The notes under the pieces: model-generated
Database searches by the model: none
Seen by the model: only the letters and a program-made list of their open reading frames with translations
What the model was told of the DNA's origin: nothing
Part shown: positions 25,404 through 34,383 of the stretch, one piece after another
Numbering within the stretch: position 1 is the stretch's first letter
Layout: every line of letters starts with the position of its first letter
Translations under genes and position numbers: made by a program
From: a bacterium
Lineage (GTDB): Bacteria; ARS69
NCBI GenBank assembly: GCA_025774805.1
Contig: JALGZR010000011.1
Span: forward strand, 1-47,207
Reading direction: 5' to 3'
DNA: 47,207 nucleotides

Positions 25404-26201
25404 ATGACGGAACGCGCAGTCGAGCTCAAGCGGGAGATCGAGAGCGGGGGGGATCTGCCTCGCCACCTGGCCGTCATCATGGACGGAAACGGCCGGTGGG
25501 CGAAGGAGCGGAACCTGCCCCGCCTCGCCGGCCATCGGGCCGGAGTGGACTCGGTTCGCGAGATCGTCCGCGCGACCGCCGAGCTCGGAATCGAGGTCCT
25601 CACTCTCTACGCGTTCTCCGTGGAAAACTGGAATCGTCCCAAATCCGAGATCAGCGGACTCATGCAGGTCCTCAAGGAAACGCTTCGCCGGGAGGAACGG
25701 GAGCTCGACGAGAACGACGTCCGTCTGAGGACCATCGGGCGGGAGTCCGACCTTCCGGCGGGAGTCCGTCGCCAGCTCGAGAAGACCCGGAAGGCGCTCT
25801 CCTCCAACGACGGTCTCATCCTCAATCTCGCCCTCTCCTACGGCGGTCGTCCCGAGATCGTCGACGCCGCCCGGCGGGCGATCGCGGAAGTCGCGGCCGG
25901 TCGGCTCGATCCCGAGGAGCTCGAGGAGGAGTCCTTCGGCCGTTTGCTCTACACGGGAGATCTCCCGGATCCCGATCTCCTGATTCGGACGAGCGGCGAG
26001 TTGCGGGTCTCCAATTTTCTGCTGTGGCAGATCGCGTACGCCGAGATCTGGGTGACCCCGACCCACTGGCCCGACTTCCGGCGAGTGCACCTCTACCAGG
26101 CGATCCGGGACTATCAGCTTCGCGAGCGCCGGTTCGGTCGAACCGGCGGGAGGGCGAGAAAGGTCGCCAAGCTCCGGTCCTCGCGCGCCAGAAAGAAGTA
26201 G
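25404..26201 (+). CDS. uppS: Undecaprenyl (isoprenyl) diphosphate synthase
   Basis: cis-Prenyltransferase that makes the C55 lipid carrier for peptidoglycan and other envelope glycans. 265 residues. HLAVIMDGNGRWAKER (catalytic Asp), LPRLAGHRAGVDSVREIV, TLYAFSVENWNRP and DLLIRTSGELRVSNFLLWQ are intact, plus the late EIWVTPTHWPDF. The basic C-tail (RKVAKLRSSRARKK) is lineage-specific. Only 10 bases follow frr and 3 bases precede cdsA. Confidence 0.96.
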   Translation: MTERAVELKREIESGGDLPRHLAVIMDGNGRWAKERNLPRLAGHRAGVDSVREIVRATAELGIEVLTLYAFSVENWNRPKSEISGLMQVLKETLRREERELDENDVRLRTIGRESDLPAGVRRQLEKTRKALSSNDGLILNLALSYGGRPEIVDAARRAIAEVAAGRLDPEELEEESFGRLLYTGDLPDPDLLIRTSGELRVSNFLLWQIAYAEIWVTPTHWPDFRRVHLYQAIRDYQLRERRFGRTGGRARKVAKLRSSRARKK

Positions 26202-26204
26202 CGA

Positions 26205-27047
26205 TTGGGCACACCACTCCGCGTGCTCAGCGGGATCGTCTTCGTACCCTTTCTCGTGGCCGTCTCTCTCGCGGGGGGCGGCTGGTTCCTCTTCCTGGTG
26301 GAGTGGATTCTCGTGGTCGCGCTCTGGGAGTTCTACCGGCTCACGGAAGAGAAGGGGGTGAATCCCTCCAAGAAGACCGGAGTGGCGGCGGTGCTGGTGC
26401 TCGTCACCATGACGTATTGGGTCGGGCCCGATCACCTGGGTCTCTTCTTGGCCGTCTTCGTGATCACGATCACCCTGCGGGAGCTGTTTCGGGCGGAGAT
26501 GGCGCTCCCGATCTACGACATCGCGACGACCGTCTTCGGTGTCCTCTACGTCGGCTGGCTCGGGACTCACCTGCTTCTCCTCCGGGAGCTCCCCCGTGAG
26601 ATCGGTCTCGACTACCGGCTCGGCAGCCACTTCGTTCTGTACGCCTTTCTCATGGCGTGGGGATGCGACACCGCGGCCTACTTCGTCGGACTCGCGATCG
26701 GTCGGCACAAGCTCTTCCCCCGCGTGAGCCCGAAGAAATCGGTCGAGGGAGCGGTGGCCGGGTTCCTGGCCGCCGTCGGAGGCGCGATCCTGGGACGCAT
26801 CTGGTTCGTGAGAGACGCTCAGGGAAGCCCGCTGCTCGGGCTGGGGGAGGCGTTGATCCTGGGAGCCCTTGTGGGAACCGCGAACCAGCTCGGCGATCTG
26901 GTGGAGTCGCTTCTCAAGAGGGACGCCGAGGTCAAGGACACCTCCGACAGCATTCCGGGACACGGCGGCGTGCTGGATCGGTTCGACAGCCTCCTTTTCT
27001 CGGCTCCCGTGACGTACTATTTCCTCGTGCTGGTGGTCTCCCGGTGA
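26205..27047 (+). CDS. cdsA: Phosphatidate cytidylyltransferase
   Basis: Makes CDP-diacylglycerol, the branch point of phospholipid synthesis; inner membrane. 280 residues, about eight membrane helices. The CDS signature near the C-terminus is complete: LLKRDAEVKDTSDSIPGHGG followed by LDRFDS. SPKKSVEGAVAGF is also typical. The TTG at 26205, three bases after uppS, is the only sensible start; no good ribosome-binding site is seen, so coupling with uppS is likely. Confidence 0.93.
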   Translation: MGTPLRVLSGIVFVPFLVAVSLAGGGWFLFLVEWILVVALWEFYRLTEEKGVNPSKKTGVAAVLVLVTMTYWVGPDHLGLFLAVFVITITLRELFRAEMALPIYDIATTVFGVLYVGWLGTHLLLLRELPREIGLDYRLGSHFVLYAFLMAWGCDTAAYFVGLAIGRHKLFPRVSPKKSVEGAVAGFLAAVGGAILGRIWFVRDAQGSPLLGLGEALILGALVGTANQLGDLVESLLKRDAEVKDTSDSIPGHGGVLDRFDSLLFSAPVTYYFLVLVVSR

Positions 27048-27143
27048 TCGGGAGCGGGGTCGGCGCGAGCCCGGATCCCCCGGGCCGCGCGAGCGGCGAA
27101 GCCGGCCGGGACGCCCCCGGCGAACCGGAGGGAAGCGAGAACG

Positions 27144-28361
27144 ATGACGCAGGGTGAACCGAAGCGGGTCGCGATTCTCGGATCGACGGGCTCGATCGGC
27201 GGCAGCACGCTCGACGTGGTCCGGCAGTGGCCGGACCGCTTCGACGTTCGTGCCCTCGCTGCGGGGGGGAACTGGGAGTCCCTTCTCGCACAGGTGATCG
27301 AGTTCCGTCCCCGGATCGTCGCGCTTCGCGACGCCGGCGCCGCCCGGGCGCTCCGGGAGGCGCTCTCCGTCGCGGACGCCGTCTCGTCCCCGCCCCCGGT
27401 TCTCGAGGGAGAAGAGGGCCTCCGGGAGATCGCCGGAGGCGACGGGCTCGACCTCGTCGTGAACGGGCTCGTGGGAAGCCTCGGTCTCCTGCCGACCCTG
27501 GCCGCGCTCGAGAGCGGGGCGTCGGTGGCGATCGCGAACAAGGAGACCCTGGTCATGGCGGGAGAGCCGGTCATGGCCGCCGCGAGCCGCAGCCGGGGGG
27601 AGCTGTTCCCCCTGGACAGCGAGCTCTCCGCGATCCACCAGTGCCTGCGGGGAAACCCGGAGAAGGCCGTGCGCCGGGTGATCCTCACCGCCTCGGGCGG
27701 CCCCTTCCGCCTCCGTTCGGGCCCGGACCTGGCCTCCGTCACCCCCGAGGAGGCGCTCGCCCACCCGACCTGGAACATGGGGCCCAAGGTCACGGTCGAC
27801 TGCGCCACGATGATGAACAAGGGGCTCGAGGTGATCGAGACGCACTTCTACTTCGACATCCCCTTCGATCGAATCGAAACGGTCGTGCATCCGCAGTCCC
27901 TCGTTCACTCGATGGTCGAGTTCGTCGATCAATCCGTCATGGCCCAGATCTCCGCGCCCGACATGTGCCTGCCGATCCAGTACGCGATGACCTACCCCGA
28001 GCGTCTGCCGTCCGGGGTGCGATCTCTCGATCTGGTCGCGACGGGCTCGCTCACGTTCGAGAAGCCCGACCTCGAGCGCTTCCCCTGCCTCCGGCTCGCC
28101 CGGGATGCGGGACGGACGGGCGGAACGGCTCCCGCCGTGCTCAACGCCGCGAACGAGATCGCGGTGGAGGCCTTTCTCGCCCGAGAGATCCGGTTCGATC
28201 AGATCCCGGGAGTGATCGAGCACTGTCTGGAACGGTGTGTGGGTCATCCGGAACCGACCCTGGAGAACTTCCTCTCGGCGGACGGGTTCACCCGGGAGGA
28301 GGCCCGCCGGGCCGTCCGAGATCTCCGCAGCCGCGCCCACGCCCGGGGGACCGCATCATGA
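27144..28361 (+). CDS. dxr: 1-deoxy-D-xylulose 5-phosphate reductoisomerase
   Basis: Second step of the MEP isoprenoid pathway (DXP to MEP, NADPH and divalent metal). 405 residues. Motifs: ILGSTGSIGGSTLDVVRQW (NADPH site), ANKETLVMAGE, LDSELSAIHQCL (metal ligands), TASGGPFR, HPTWNMGPKVTVDCATMMNK and VHPQSLVHSMVEF. The ATG at 27144 has GGAAGCGAGAACG upstream. The stop overlaps the rseP start in ATGA. With uppS and cdsA nearby, this cluster supplies lipid carriers and membrane lipids. Confidence 0.97.
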   Translation: MTQGEPKRVAILGSTGSIGGSTLDVVRQWPDRFDVRALAAGGNWESLLAQVIEFRPRIVALRDAGAARALREALSVADAVSSPPPVLEGEEGLREIAGGDGLDLVVNGLVGSLGLLPTLAALESGASVAIANKETLVMAGEPVMAAASRSRGELFPLDSELSAIHQCLRGNPEKAVRRVILTASGGPFRLRSGPDLASVTPEEALAHPTWNMGPKVTVDCATMMNKGLEVIETHFYFDIPFDRIETVVHPQSLVHSMVEFVDQSVMAQISAPDMCLPIQYAMTYPERLPSGVRSLDLVATGSLTFEKPDLERFPCLRLARDAGRTGGTAPAVLNAANEIAVEAFLAREIRFDQIPGVIEHCLERCVGHPEPTLENFLSADGFTREEARRAVRDLRSRAHARGTAS

Positions 28362-29710
28362 CCTTTCTGGAACCGCTGGCCGTCTTCGCCCTCGCTCTCT
28401 CGATCCTCCTGCTGGTGCACGAGTGGGGGCACTACTGGGTCGGGCGGCGGTTCGGCGTACGGGTGCTGAGGTTCTCGCTCGGCTTCGGTCCCGAGATCGC
28501 GGGGTACACCCGGGGGGACACGCGCTTCTCCATTCGGGGAATCCCGTTCGGGGGCTACGTTCTCTTCGCCGGGTCCGACCCGGAAGAGGAGCGTGAGCAC
28601 CTTCCCGACGATCTTCTCGCCCAGTCGATCCCGGTCCGCTCCGCCATCGTGCTCGCCGGTCCGGTCATGAACTTCCTGCTCGCGATCTTCTTGTTCGCGG
28701 TCGTCCTCTACGCGCAGGGGATACCGGTGCTGCCCGACACTCGGATCGGATCCGTGGCGGAGGACTCGGTGGCCGAGACGATGGGTCTCCTTCCCGACGA
28801 CGAGATCCGCCGGGTCAACGGAGTCGATGTCGAGGGCTGGATCGAGTTCAGTCGAGAGCTCGGCAAGGTCGGCGCGGGTCAGGTCCTGACCCTCACCGTC
28901 GACCGCGCCGGAGAGACGCTCGAGCTACGCGGGTCGGCCCCGGAGGACGATGGATTCGGCGGCACTCTCTTCGGTGTGGTCTATCACATCGAGCCGATCG
29001 CGGGGACGGTGAAGCGGGGAGCTCCCGCCTGGAACGCGGGCCTACGGAAGGGCGACCTCGTCCGATCGGTCGACGGCGAGCCGGTCGACCACTGGAGCGC
29101 CCTCGTGGGACTGATCCAGGCGCGACCCGGTCAAGAGGTCACGATCGCATGGGTCCGGAACGGGCACGAGTTCGAGAGCCGGGTGACTCCCGCGCCGATC
29201 GAGGTGACCGGAGAGGACGGCGAGCCGATGACGATCGGTCAAATCGGGATCGAGCCGGGCACGGAGCTCGAGCGGGTCGGCGCGCTGGCGGCGATCGCGG
29301 GAGGTTGGAGCCGCACCTGGTGGATCACGAGCGAGGTCTTCAAAATCCTTCCCCGTCTGCCGGTGACGCTGGGCCGCGGTCTCCTCCGGATGATCCAGGG
29401 CAAGGCGGCGGGAGACGAGGGTCTCGGAGGCCCGGTCCGCATGGCTCAGCTCTTCGGCGAGGCGGCGCGCTGGGGCCTCTTCCACTTCCTCGCGATCCTG
29501 GCCAGCATCTCCACGCAGCTCGCGATCTTCAACCTTCTCCCGATCCCCGTTCTCGACGGCGGCCACCTCTCTCTCTATGCCGTCGAGGCCGTGACGCGCC
29601 GTCCGCCGTCGATCCGGATCCGGCTCATTCTCCAGCAGTTCGGATTCGCGCTGCTTCTTCTGCTGATGCTGTCCGTGACGGTGATGGACGTCGGTCGGTT
29701 CTTCGGATAG
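28358..29710 (+). CDS. rseP: Site-2 protease RseP (RIP metalloprotease)
   Basis: Intramembrane zinc protease that cleaves anti-sigma factors and signal-peptide remnants. 450 residues. HEWGHYW (HExxH zinc site) is in the first membrane helix, at about residues 23-29. Two PDZ domains follow (~110-190 and ~195-280, with GSVAEDSVAETMGLLPDDEI and APAWNAGLRKGDLVRSVDG). NLLPIPVLDGGHL near residue 395 holds the third zinc ligand, and a final helix ends the protein. The start is the ATG overlapping the dxr stop; the longer in-frame extension runs through dxr and is rejected. It is the last gene of the ribosomal/lipid block. Confidence 0.96.
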   Translation: MTFLEPLAVFALALSILLLVHEWGHYWVGRRFGVRVLRFSLGFGPEIAGYTRGDTRFSIRGIPFGGYVLFAGSDPEEEREHLPDDLLAQSIPVRSAIVLAGPVMNFLLAIFLFAVVLYAQGIPVLPDTRIGSVAEDSVAETMGLLPDDEIRRVNGVDVEGWIEFSRELGKVGAGQVLTLTVDRAGETLELRGSAPEDDGFGGTLFGVVYHIEPIAGTVKRGAPAWNAGLRKGDLVRSVDGEPVDHWSALVGLIQARPGQEVTIAWVRNGHEFESRVTPAPIEVTGEDGEPMTIGQIGIEPGTELERVGALAAIAGGWSRTWWITSEVFKILPRLPVTLGRGLLRMIQGKAAGDEGLGGPVRMAQLFGEAARWGLFHFLAILASISTQLAIFNLLPIPVLDGGHLSLYAVEAVTRRPPSIRIRLILQQFGFALLLLLMLSVTVMDVGRFFG

Positions 29711-29945
29711 ATCGCTACGCCGCGATGGGGTCGGCCCGGGCGCCGGCCTCGCCTCGCCGAGCCGACACTCCGGGCCACTACGCCCCCAGCCCCAGCCCAC
29801 GCCGCTCATTCCCGATCACTGCAGCGAGATGCTCCCCCGACAGGGGTCTTCAGGACGGACAGCGCCCTGGTCAGGAAAGCCCACGGGGGCTACCGTGCCG
29901 GACGCGGCGAGAACGAGGCTTCACGACATTTCCCAGACCGACGGA

Positions 29946-29974
29946 TTGACAAATATTTGCGATATAGGTAATAT
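29946..29974 (+). promoter_or_regulatory. Near-perfect sigma-70 promoter of the AAA ATPase gene
   Basis: TTGACA (29946-29951) and TAATAT (29969-29974) are exactly 17 bases apart, in a conspicuously AT-rich ~45-base patch within GC-rich DNA. Eleven of twelve hexamer bases match consensus. It drives the ATPase gene, whose ribosome-binding site GGGAGG is at 29990-29995. The stretch from 29711 to 29945 upstream contains no gene. Confidence 0.8.
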
Positions 29975-30000
29975 TACCAGCCCATCCCCGGGAGGTAATG

Positions 30001-31263
30001 ATGGCCACTAACATATGGAATCCACTGGGGATACGGACGAGCCCCTTCTTCCAGGAAGCCCTGGACATCTCGGAGTCGGACCTCAGACCGATCGATCTCT
30101 TTGTGGGTCGTGCCGACGAGGCCGAGAACGTCTTGCAGCGGACGCTCGGCGGGGACTCCACCCGGCTGCTGGTCTCCGGACAGCCAGGCGTAGGGAAGAC
30201 CACCTTCATCCAGCACGTGAAATCCCGGCTCGCCAGCGAGCACGGCTTTGCTGTCTCCTCGGAGTTCTGTCGCGTGCCGCACCAGCTCTCGGTGACCGCT
30301 CTCGGCGCCGACCTGCTCCGCGCGGTAGTTCGGAGCTTGAGGAACGTCCTGCCGGGAAACGTTCTGGAGACGCTCGGCGGGTTCGAACGCACCCGTGCAC
30401 TGGTCGAGGAGACCGAGCGACGCGCGCGGCAGTGGAGCGTCTCGGTTCTGGGATCCGGTGGTGGTCTCGGGTCGGACCGAAAACGCCACCGGCCCGCGTT
30501 TGGCCCGGATCAATTCCAGGATATGCTCGCCGAGTTGTGTTCCGGCGCCATGGCCCAAGGCGTAGCCGGCACCGTAGTACACCTGAACAACCTGGAGAAC
30601 CTCGAACGCGATCCCGAGGAGGCGTCACTGCTCCTGCGGGACGCGAGAGACTACTTCCTGGTCCCTGGGCTGCACCTGCTGCTCGGCGCGACGCCCGATT
30701 TCCACAGCCGAATCCTCTCGGTCCATGCCCAGGTCCGAAGCGTTTTCCGGCCGCCGATGGCCCTGGCGCCGATGAAGCTCGAAGACGTGCAGGAGATGCT
30801 TCAGCGACGGCTCGATCATCTCCGTATCGGGCGGCAGGAAGTGACTCCCCCGGTCACCTCGGAGTTGGTGGGTCAACTTCACACCCTGTTCCGAGGAGAC
30901 CTCCGGGGGATGCTCGGCGCCCTCGAGGAAGCCTGCTACCAGGCTCTGGGCTCCCTCCGCCCGGCCCCCCTGGGCCTCGAGGAGGCCCTACCGGTACTCG
31001 CCCCGCTGTACCAAGGACAACTCGTGAGTGAACTCCGCCGGGCGGAGCTTGCTCACCTCGAGAGACTTGCTGCGCTCGGTGAGAAGGACTTTCGTCAGGC
31101 GGACGTGATCGATCATCTGGGACTCTCTCAGGGCCGGGTGAGTGCCCTGTTCTCCCGTCTGGAGCGAGCCCAGGCGATCCTGCCGATTCGGTCCGAGGGC
31201 CGAAGCCAGTACTTTGTCATCGCCGGCCGAGCCCGGTTGGCGCTCGGCTATCGCGCCGACTGA
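30001..31263 (+). CDS. Orc1/Cdc6-like AAA (STAND-type) ATPase with C-terminal winged helix
   Basis: 420 residues. Walker A SGQPGVGKTTF (59-69) follows a lead-in PIDLFVGRADE, as in AAA_16/Orc-type ATPases. The Walker B strand reads TVVHLNNLENLE (191-202), with Asn in place of the usual Asp-Glu. LLLGATPDF (226-234) fits sensor 1. The last ~75 residues (FRQADVIDHLGLSQGRVSAL, IRSEGRSQYFVIAG) form a MarR-like winged helix-turn-helix, so it probably binds DNA. The ATG at 30001 is five bases from GGGAGG; the ATG at 29998 is also possible. It sits alone between rseP and an IS91 remnant with its own strong promoter. The fold is fairly sure, the role unknown (regulator, replication or defence). Confidence 0.78.
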   Translation: MATNIWNPLGIRTSPFFQEALDISESDLRPIDLFVGRADEAENVLQRTLGGDSTRLLVSGQPGVGKTTFIQHVKSRLASEHGFAVSSEFCRVPHQLSVTALGADLLRAVVRSLRNVLPGNVLETLGGFERTRALVEETERRARQWSVSVLGSGGGLGSDRKRHRPAFGPDQFQDMLAELCSGAMAQGVAGTVVHLNNLENLERDPEEASLLLRDARDYFLVPGLHLLLGATPDFHSRILSVHAQVRSVFRPPMALAPMKLEDVQEMLQRRLDHLRIGRQEVTPPVTSELVGQLHTLFRGDLRGMLGALEEACYQALGSLRPAPLGLEEALPVLAPLYQGQLVSELRRAELAHLERLAALGEKDFRQADVIDHLGLSQGRVSALFSRLERAQAILPIRSEGRSQYFVIAGRARLALGYRAD

Positions 31264-31625
31264 TCCGAAGCTGACCCAGCCGCAACTGCTTCAACCGCTT
31301 CCTGGCCCGGCAGTGGCCACCCCCGAGTCGGACGGACGAGGCTCCCCCGCCGTAGGAGAAGGAGTTCGCTTCCTCGCCGCGAAGTATCGTCGCGGGATCA
31401 AGGTTGCGGGGGATGTCGTTTCCCGTGGGAGATGCCCGTGGGAGATGGGGTGAGGTGAGGTTGCTCCCGGGGGATGAAGACGTGCTTGAGCCGGGGGATT
31501 TCACTCGGCGTGAATGGGGTGTGACGGTGATCGTCGATCGGAGGTTGCGCACAGGCCCGGGCGCAGAGAGACCGAGCGCGAGATGGACGGACTGCGGCGA
31601 GGGCGGGGGAACGTGAGGAGTTCAG
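31264..31625. other. Non-coding stretch between the ATPase and the IS91 remnant
   Basis: About 360 bases without a credible gene; small open frames here lack ribosome-binding sites and family likeness. It contains a short direct repeat (CGTGGGAGATG at about 31424 and 31437) and several GGGGGAT runs, but no clear terminator. It may be eroded insertion-sequence DNA. Confidence 0.4.
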
Positions 31626-32057
31626 TCAGCCGCTCGAGGAGCTCTCGAGGTCGGGCGGAGCCCTCTCGGCCCAAGGTCCGGCTCGCGGGTCGATTCCCTT
31701 GGCTCGGACGCGTCGCAGGGTGGAAGCGATGACGGCGGGGTCGAGGGTGAATGCGAGGAGGGACATTTTCGATCCGCACTTCGGACACGAGAGGACGTCG
31801 ACATCCCAGATTCTGCGTAGAAGGTCCGCCCATCGCCGTCCCATGGCGCGCAGTCTCTCGGGGGTGGGCGGCAGCGGCTCCTCGGGCTTCGGAGGCTCCG
31901 GTGCCTTGTGTTCAAGGATCCCCTTCTCTCGCCAGAACGCGCGCCTTCGAACGGAGTAGGCTCCATAATAGCGGACCATGATTTCCCGCTTTCGCGGCAC
32001 GTGTGCGAGATGAACCGCCCCGGCTTCTCCGGAGATCTTCCTACCTGACGCCTCCGG
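31626..32057 (-). pseudogene. IS91-family transposase, C-terminal remnant
   Basis: Only the last ~140 codons are readable; the frame is closed upstream by a TAG at 32058-32060. VRYYGAYSVRRRAFWREKG and WADLLRRIWDVDVLSCPKCG followed by MSLLAFTLDPAVI are the C-terminal signature of IS91-type (Y2 rolling-circle) transposases, including the CPKCG metal-binding knuckle. The N-terminal zinc-binding and catalytic tyrosine regions are missing and could not be found nearby. It marks past insertion of mobile DNA between rseP and feoB. Confidence 0.8.
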
Positions 32058-32148
32058 CTACAGGTGGAGTCTTCCTGACCTCGATAGTACGCCTCTTCGT
32101 ACTCGGCCGGCGGGACATCTCGAGGCCGCGCGCTGGGGCGTCTTCCAC

Positions 32149-34383
32149 TTACGCTCCCAACCCCAGTCCCCGGTACGCGATCGCGACGCCGAGACAGACG
32201 ATCAAGCCCAGACCGAGGGGCAACAGGACCGACACCCAAGTCCAGCGCGCGCTCCCGGTCTCCCTCCAGATCGTGAAGATCGTCGTGGAGCAGGGATTGT
32301 GCAGAAGGCTGAACAGCATCAGGTTCACCGCGGTGAGCGTCGTCCATCCTCCCGCCCGGAGGATCCGCTCGGTCGCCGGGGCCGACTCGAGCTCGAACAT
32401 GACGCCGGCGCCCTCTCCGACGCCGGCCAGCCCCGTCGTCAGAACGGTGAGCATGAGCACGGTGGGGATCACGATCTCGTTCGCGGGAATCGCCACCAGG
32501 TAGGCGAGCAGGATCACGCCGTTCAATCCCAGGAACAGTCCGACCGGGTCGAGCCGATCGATCAGCCACCCGGCCAGGGACGTGTCGCCGACCGGTACGT
32601 TCGCCGACGTCCAGATCACGAGACCCGCCGGAGCGGCGAAGAGCACCGCGCGCCAGAGCACGAAGATCGTGCGATCGATGAGAGACGTGTAGAGCGTCTG
32701 GAGGAGGCGCGGAGGTCGGTAGGGCGGAAGCTCGAGGCTGAAGGTGGAGACCTCGCCCTTGAGGATCGTCCGCGAAAGGCCCCAGGACGCGAGGAGCGTG
32801 ATCGCGATCCCCAAGAGGGCGACACCGACCACCGCCCCGGAGGCGATCAATCCCGAAAGATGGGCGGGGACGAGAGCCCCCAGGAAGATCGACGCGACGA
32901 GAATCTGCGTGGGCCAGCGTCCGTTGCACAGCGCGAAGTTGTTCGTGAGGATCGCGATCAGGCGCTCCCGCGGACTGTCGATGACACGCGCCGCGATCAC
33001 TCCCGCGGCGTTGCAGCCGAAGCCCATCGACATCGTGAGGGCCTGCTTGCCGTGCGCCCCCGCCCGGCGGAACAGGTGATCGAGGTTGAACGCGACGCGG
33101 GGCAGGTAGCCGAAGTCCTCGAGGATCGTGAAGAGCGGGAAGAAGATCGCCATCGGAGGGAGCATCACGCTGACCACCCAACCGATGCTGAGGTAGACTC
33201 CGTCTACGAGCGCGCCGGACAGCCACCAGGGCGCGCCGATCCACTCCGCGAAGCTCTTCAGGGCCGGATGGCCGACGTCCAGGAAAACGTGGGCCAGCCA
33301 CGAGGAGGGGACGTTCGCGCCCGCGACCGTGATCCACATCACCCCCCCGAGAAGCGCCAGCATCATCGGGAATCCCGTGAGCCGGCTCGTGACGAGGCGG
33401 TCCAAGGCGCGGTCGAGATCGAAGCGGGGTCCTCCGTCCGGGCGGGACAGCGCGCGGTCCGCGATGCGCGCCGCCTCGGCGAAGAGCGTCTCCATGAGCG
33501 AGTCGTGGAATCGGGGGCCGGCCTCCCAGCGGAACTCACGCGCCGCCTGGAGTAGACCTCGGAGACGGTGGGGAGAGAGAGGGATGCTCTCATTGTTCGT
33601 GCTGAGCTCCCCACCGAGCTCGCCCTCGCGGAGAGCACCGACGATACGCCGGTCCCCCTCCAGAAGTCGCATCGCGACCCATCGGGCATTCGGCAGGGAG
33701 GGAAACGTCTCCTCGACCCGGGACACGAGCCCCGCGAGCGCCCGGTCCAGTTCCGTCGACCCGGCGCCGAACCGACGGGGAGCGGTTCGGACGGCCCCCG
33801 ACGCCACGCCGGAGATCGTCCGGATCAACTCGTCGATGCCCTCGCCGGTGCGGGCCGCGGCCGGCACCACCGGGACCCCGAGGTCCTTCGCCAGCCTCCT
33901 CACGTCCACTCGAAGGCCACGCCGCCGGGCCTCGTCCACGAGATTGAGGCAGATCACGACGCGATCCGTGATCTCGAGGACCTGAAGCGCGAGGTTCAGG
34001 TTGCGCTCCAGGCAGGTCGCGTCGATCACGACGACGGTCACGTGCGGTTGCCCGAAGAGCAGGAAGTTGCGCGCGATCTCCTCGTCCCGGCTCTGCGAGA
34101 GGAGCGAGTAGGTGCCGGGGAGGTCCACGAGCCGGAACCGCGTGTCCCCGTAAGAGAAGGCGCCCTCCGCCCGCGACACGGTCTTTCCCGGCCAGTTGCC
34201 GGTATGCTGCCGAAGCCCGGTCAGGCGATTGAAGACCGTGCTCTTCCCCGTGTTCGGGTTGCCGGCGAGGGCGACGACGCGGTCTCCCTCCTGCACGTCG
34301 AGACCGTGGCGGACGAGGCCGGCGACCTCGGGCGCGGCGGCCGGACAGGACTCGCAGGCGGATCCCGCGCCCCGCGCCGTCAT
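32149..34383 (-). CDS. feoB: FeoB-type metal transporter with G domain
   Basis: GTPase-gated divalent metal importer of the inner membrane. 744 residues. The G domain shows GNPNTGKST (41-48), T61 in the switch, DLPGTYSLL (87-95) and NLVDE (147-151). From ~340 on there are about eight to ten membrane helices with two gate regions. A Cys pair (CESC, 10-13) precedes the G domain. The first gate reads GCNAAGV and NNFALCNGRWPT, differing from the GCxVPA/PFMSCSARLP pattern of classical FeoB, so the metal (Fe or Mn) is open. The ATG overlaps the stop of the DtxR-FeoA gene in ATGA. Its stop is 91 bases from the IS91 remnant. Confidence 0.9.
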   Translation of the reverse strand: MTARGAGSACESCPAAAPEVAGLVRHGLDVQEGDRVVALAGNPNTGKSTVFNRLTGLRQHTGNWPGKTVSRAEGAFSYGDTRFRLVDLPGTYSLLSQSRDEEIARNFLLFGQPHVTVVVIDATCLERNLNLALQVLEITDRVVICLNLVDEARRRGLRVDVRRLAKDLGVPVVPAAARTGEGIDELIRTISGVASGAVRTAPRRFGAGSTELDRALAGLVSRVEETFPSLPNARWVAMRLLEGDRRIVGALREGELGGELSTNNESIPLSPHRLRGLLQAAREFRWEAGPRFHDSLMETLFAEAARIADRALSRPDGGPRFDLDRALDRLVTSRLTGFPMMLALLGGVMWITVAGANVPSSWLAHVFLDVGHPALKSFAEWIGAPWWLSGALVDGVYLSIGWVVSVMLPPMAIFFPLFTILEDFGYLPRVAFNLDHLFRRAGAHGKQALTMSMGFGCNAAGVIAARVIDSPRERLIAILTNNFALCNGRWPTQILVASIFLGALVPAHLSGLIASGAVVGVALLGIAITLLASWGLSRTILKGEVSTFSLELPPYRPPRLLQTLYTSLIDRTIFVLWRAVLFAAPAGLVIWTSANVPVGDTSLAGWLIDRLDPVGLFLGLNGVILLAYLVAIPANEIVIPTVLMLTVLTTGLAGVGEGAGVMFELESAPATERILRAGGWTTLTAVNLMLFSLLHNPCSTTIFTIWRETGSARWTWVSVLLPLGLGLIVCLGVAIAYRGLGLGA

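Noticed and set aside
25278-28340. 1020-codon open frame on the - strand
   Set aside because: Antisense to frr, uppS, cdsA and dxr, all well supported; composition is rich in Arg, Glu, Asp and Pro as expected of a shadow frame.
31217-31552. 111-codon open frame on the - strand
   Set aside because: No ribosome-binding site, low-complexity Ser/Arg content, and it overlaps the end of the ATPase gene.
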